In this document: positions 23,551 to 23,993 of the stretch, in pieces
Layout of the letters: every line of letters begins with the position of its first letter
How positions within the stretch are numbered: position 1 is the stretch's first letter
Source: an uncultured Collinsella sp.
Lineage (GTDB): Bacteria > Actinomycetota > Coriobacteriia > Coriobacteriales > Coriobacteriaceae
Direction: 5' to 3'
Assembly (NCBI GenBank): GCA_902496275.1
Contig: CABVAC010000029.1
Coordinates: 1 to 23,993 of the forward strand
DNA length: 23,993 nucleotides
Translations under genes and position numbers: made by a program
Notes under the pieces: model-generated
Seen by the model: the letters and a program-made list of their open reading frames with translations, nothing else
What the model was told of the DNA's origin: nothing
Database searches by the model: none

Positions 23551-23685
23551 CTTTCATGGGTTCGAACCCGTCGGGGCGCGGAGCTGAGTAAACGCGTGAG
23601 CGTTTGCCAGCGCAGCGCGCAAGGCGCGAAAGCGCCGCAGCGGCCGCCTGCGAAGCAGGCTGAACCCCTGACGGCCCACCCAAAG
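23551..23685. repeat. Structured tRNA-tail unit (Lys)
   Basis: The unit opens with the palindrome gggttcgaaccc (23558-23569), identical to the tRNA-Lys T-arm core. It continues with the hairpins aaacgcgtgagcgttt (23590-23605, GTGA loop), ggcgcgaaagcgcc (23623-23636, GAAA loop) and gcctgcgaagcaggc (23646-23660, GAA loop). It ends in an exact 24-nt copy of the tRNA-Lys 3' end and flank (23662-23685). The order of parts matches the unit after tRNA-Gly. No coding potential is credible. Confidence 0.75.
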
Positions 23686-23698
23686 TAAGGAATACGAA

Positions 23699-23993
23699 AT
23701 GAAAACAAATAGATACGGAATTAGCGGCAGCACATTAAAGATAATAGCAGCCATTTCGATGGTTCTCGATCATGTAAGCAGGATCGTCCTGACCAATGGA
23801 ATCATGACTCACGCATCGTACAGTCAGATATCAGACGAACAGTGGACGATTCTAAGCGAGGCTTCGGATGTGCTTCATGTTCTTGGCAGAATTGCATTTC
23901 CCTTATTTTGCTTTTTGATAGTTGAGGGATTTTTGCATGATCGCGCGCGCGAGCGTGGTGTAAGAAGGCGCATCGCCTGCTGCCGTCGTCAGC
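23699..23993 (+). CDS. TraX-family membrane protein (5' part, cut by window edge)
   Basis: Only the first 98 codons are present. The sequence carries the TraX family start, with STLKIIAAISMVLDHV (about residues 11-26) forming the first membrane segment and RIAFPLFCFLIVEGFLH (about 66-82) the second. TraX acetylates F-pilin in the F plasmid; chromosomal homologues in gut bacteria are predicted membrane acyltransferase-like proteins of unknown role. AAGGA at 23687-23691 lies 7 nt before the ATG. The gene is clearly less GC-rich than its neighbours and uses ATA, AGA and TTA codons that are rare elsewhere in the window, suggesting acquisition. After residue 82 the frame turns Arg/Cys-rich, unlike TraX, so a frameshift near 23940-23970 is possible. 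Confidence 0.75.
   Translation, partial: MKTNRYGISGSTLKIIAAISMVLDHVSRIVLTNGIMTHASYSQISDEQWTILSEASDVLHVLGRIAFPLFCFLIVEGFLHDRARERGVRRRIACCRRQ

Noticed and set aside
23438..23683. Minus-strand frame of 81 codons over tRNA-Lys and its tail unit
   Set aside because: It lies across a clear tRNA and terminator; the peptide (GFEPWTLGL type) is a typical spurious tRNA-antisense translation.

Overview
The window looks like chromosomal DNA from a Collinsella-like member of the Coriobacteriia (Actinobacteria). This is inferred from the mid-to-high GC content, strong G/C third-position bias, a tandem pair of WYL regulators, a long-form PurC, a Tat lipoprotein and an LPxTG surface protein. No sequence search was possible. 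Nearly all of the DNA is coding and most genes are intact.

Layout. Positions 1-1345 hold terminator-like hairpins, a parS-like palindrome and rlmN on the minus strand. Divergent from it is ddl, which overlaps by 7 nt a DnaQ-exonuclease/DinG-helicase fusion. That gene converges, with a 4-nt stop-codon overlap, on two minus-strand WYL regulators (a PafB/PafC-like pair). Divergent from the WYL pair is a membrane protein of about 1065 residues: a degenerate M28 peptidase fold split by a disordered insert of about 660 residues. A 72-residue membrane protein follows it. A bidirectional terminator separates these from a 1143-residue minus-strand surface adhesin with a thioester domain, six CnaB-like domains and an LPATG anchor.

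Next come tRNA-Gly(CCC) with its own promoter and terminator, an unusual structured repeat tract, purB, a TSCPD-domain protein, a Tat-exported lipoprotein, an OmpR-type response regulator with its histidine kinase, purC, a two-TM membrane protein, an M29 aminopeptidase, tRNA-Lys(TTT) with its own promoter and terminator, a second structured repeat tract, and the start of a TraX-like gene with atypical codon use.

The most interesting signal is shared by the two tRNA genes. Downstream of each tRNA terminator lies a cluster of small, very stable hairpins (GAA and GNRA loops, several built on GCGAAGC). Each cluster begins with an exact inverted or palindromic copy of that tRNA's T-arm and ends with an exact direct copy of the same tRNA's 3' end. 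tRNA-Gly has two such units and tRNA-Lys has one. The two loci share the architecture but each carries the tail of its own tRNA. This suggests a family of small tRNA-tail-associated elements, or scars of repeated integration.

Functionally the window mixes housekeeping (23S/tRNA methylation, cell-wall precursor synthesis, purine synthesis, peptide breakdown), DNA repair and its possible regulators, and cell-surface functions (adhesin, lipoprotein, sensor kinase, membrane pseudo-peptidase).
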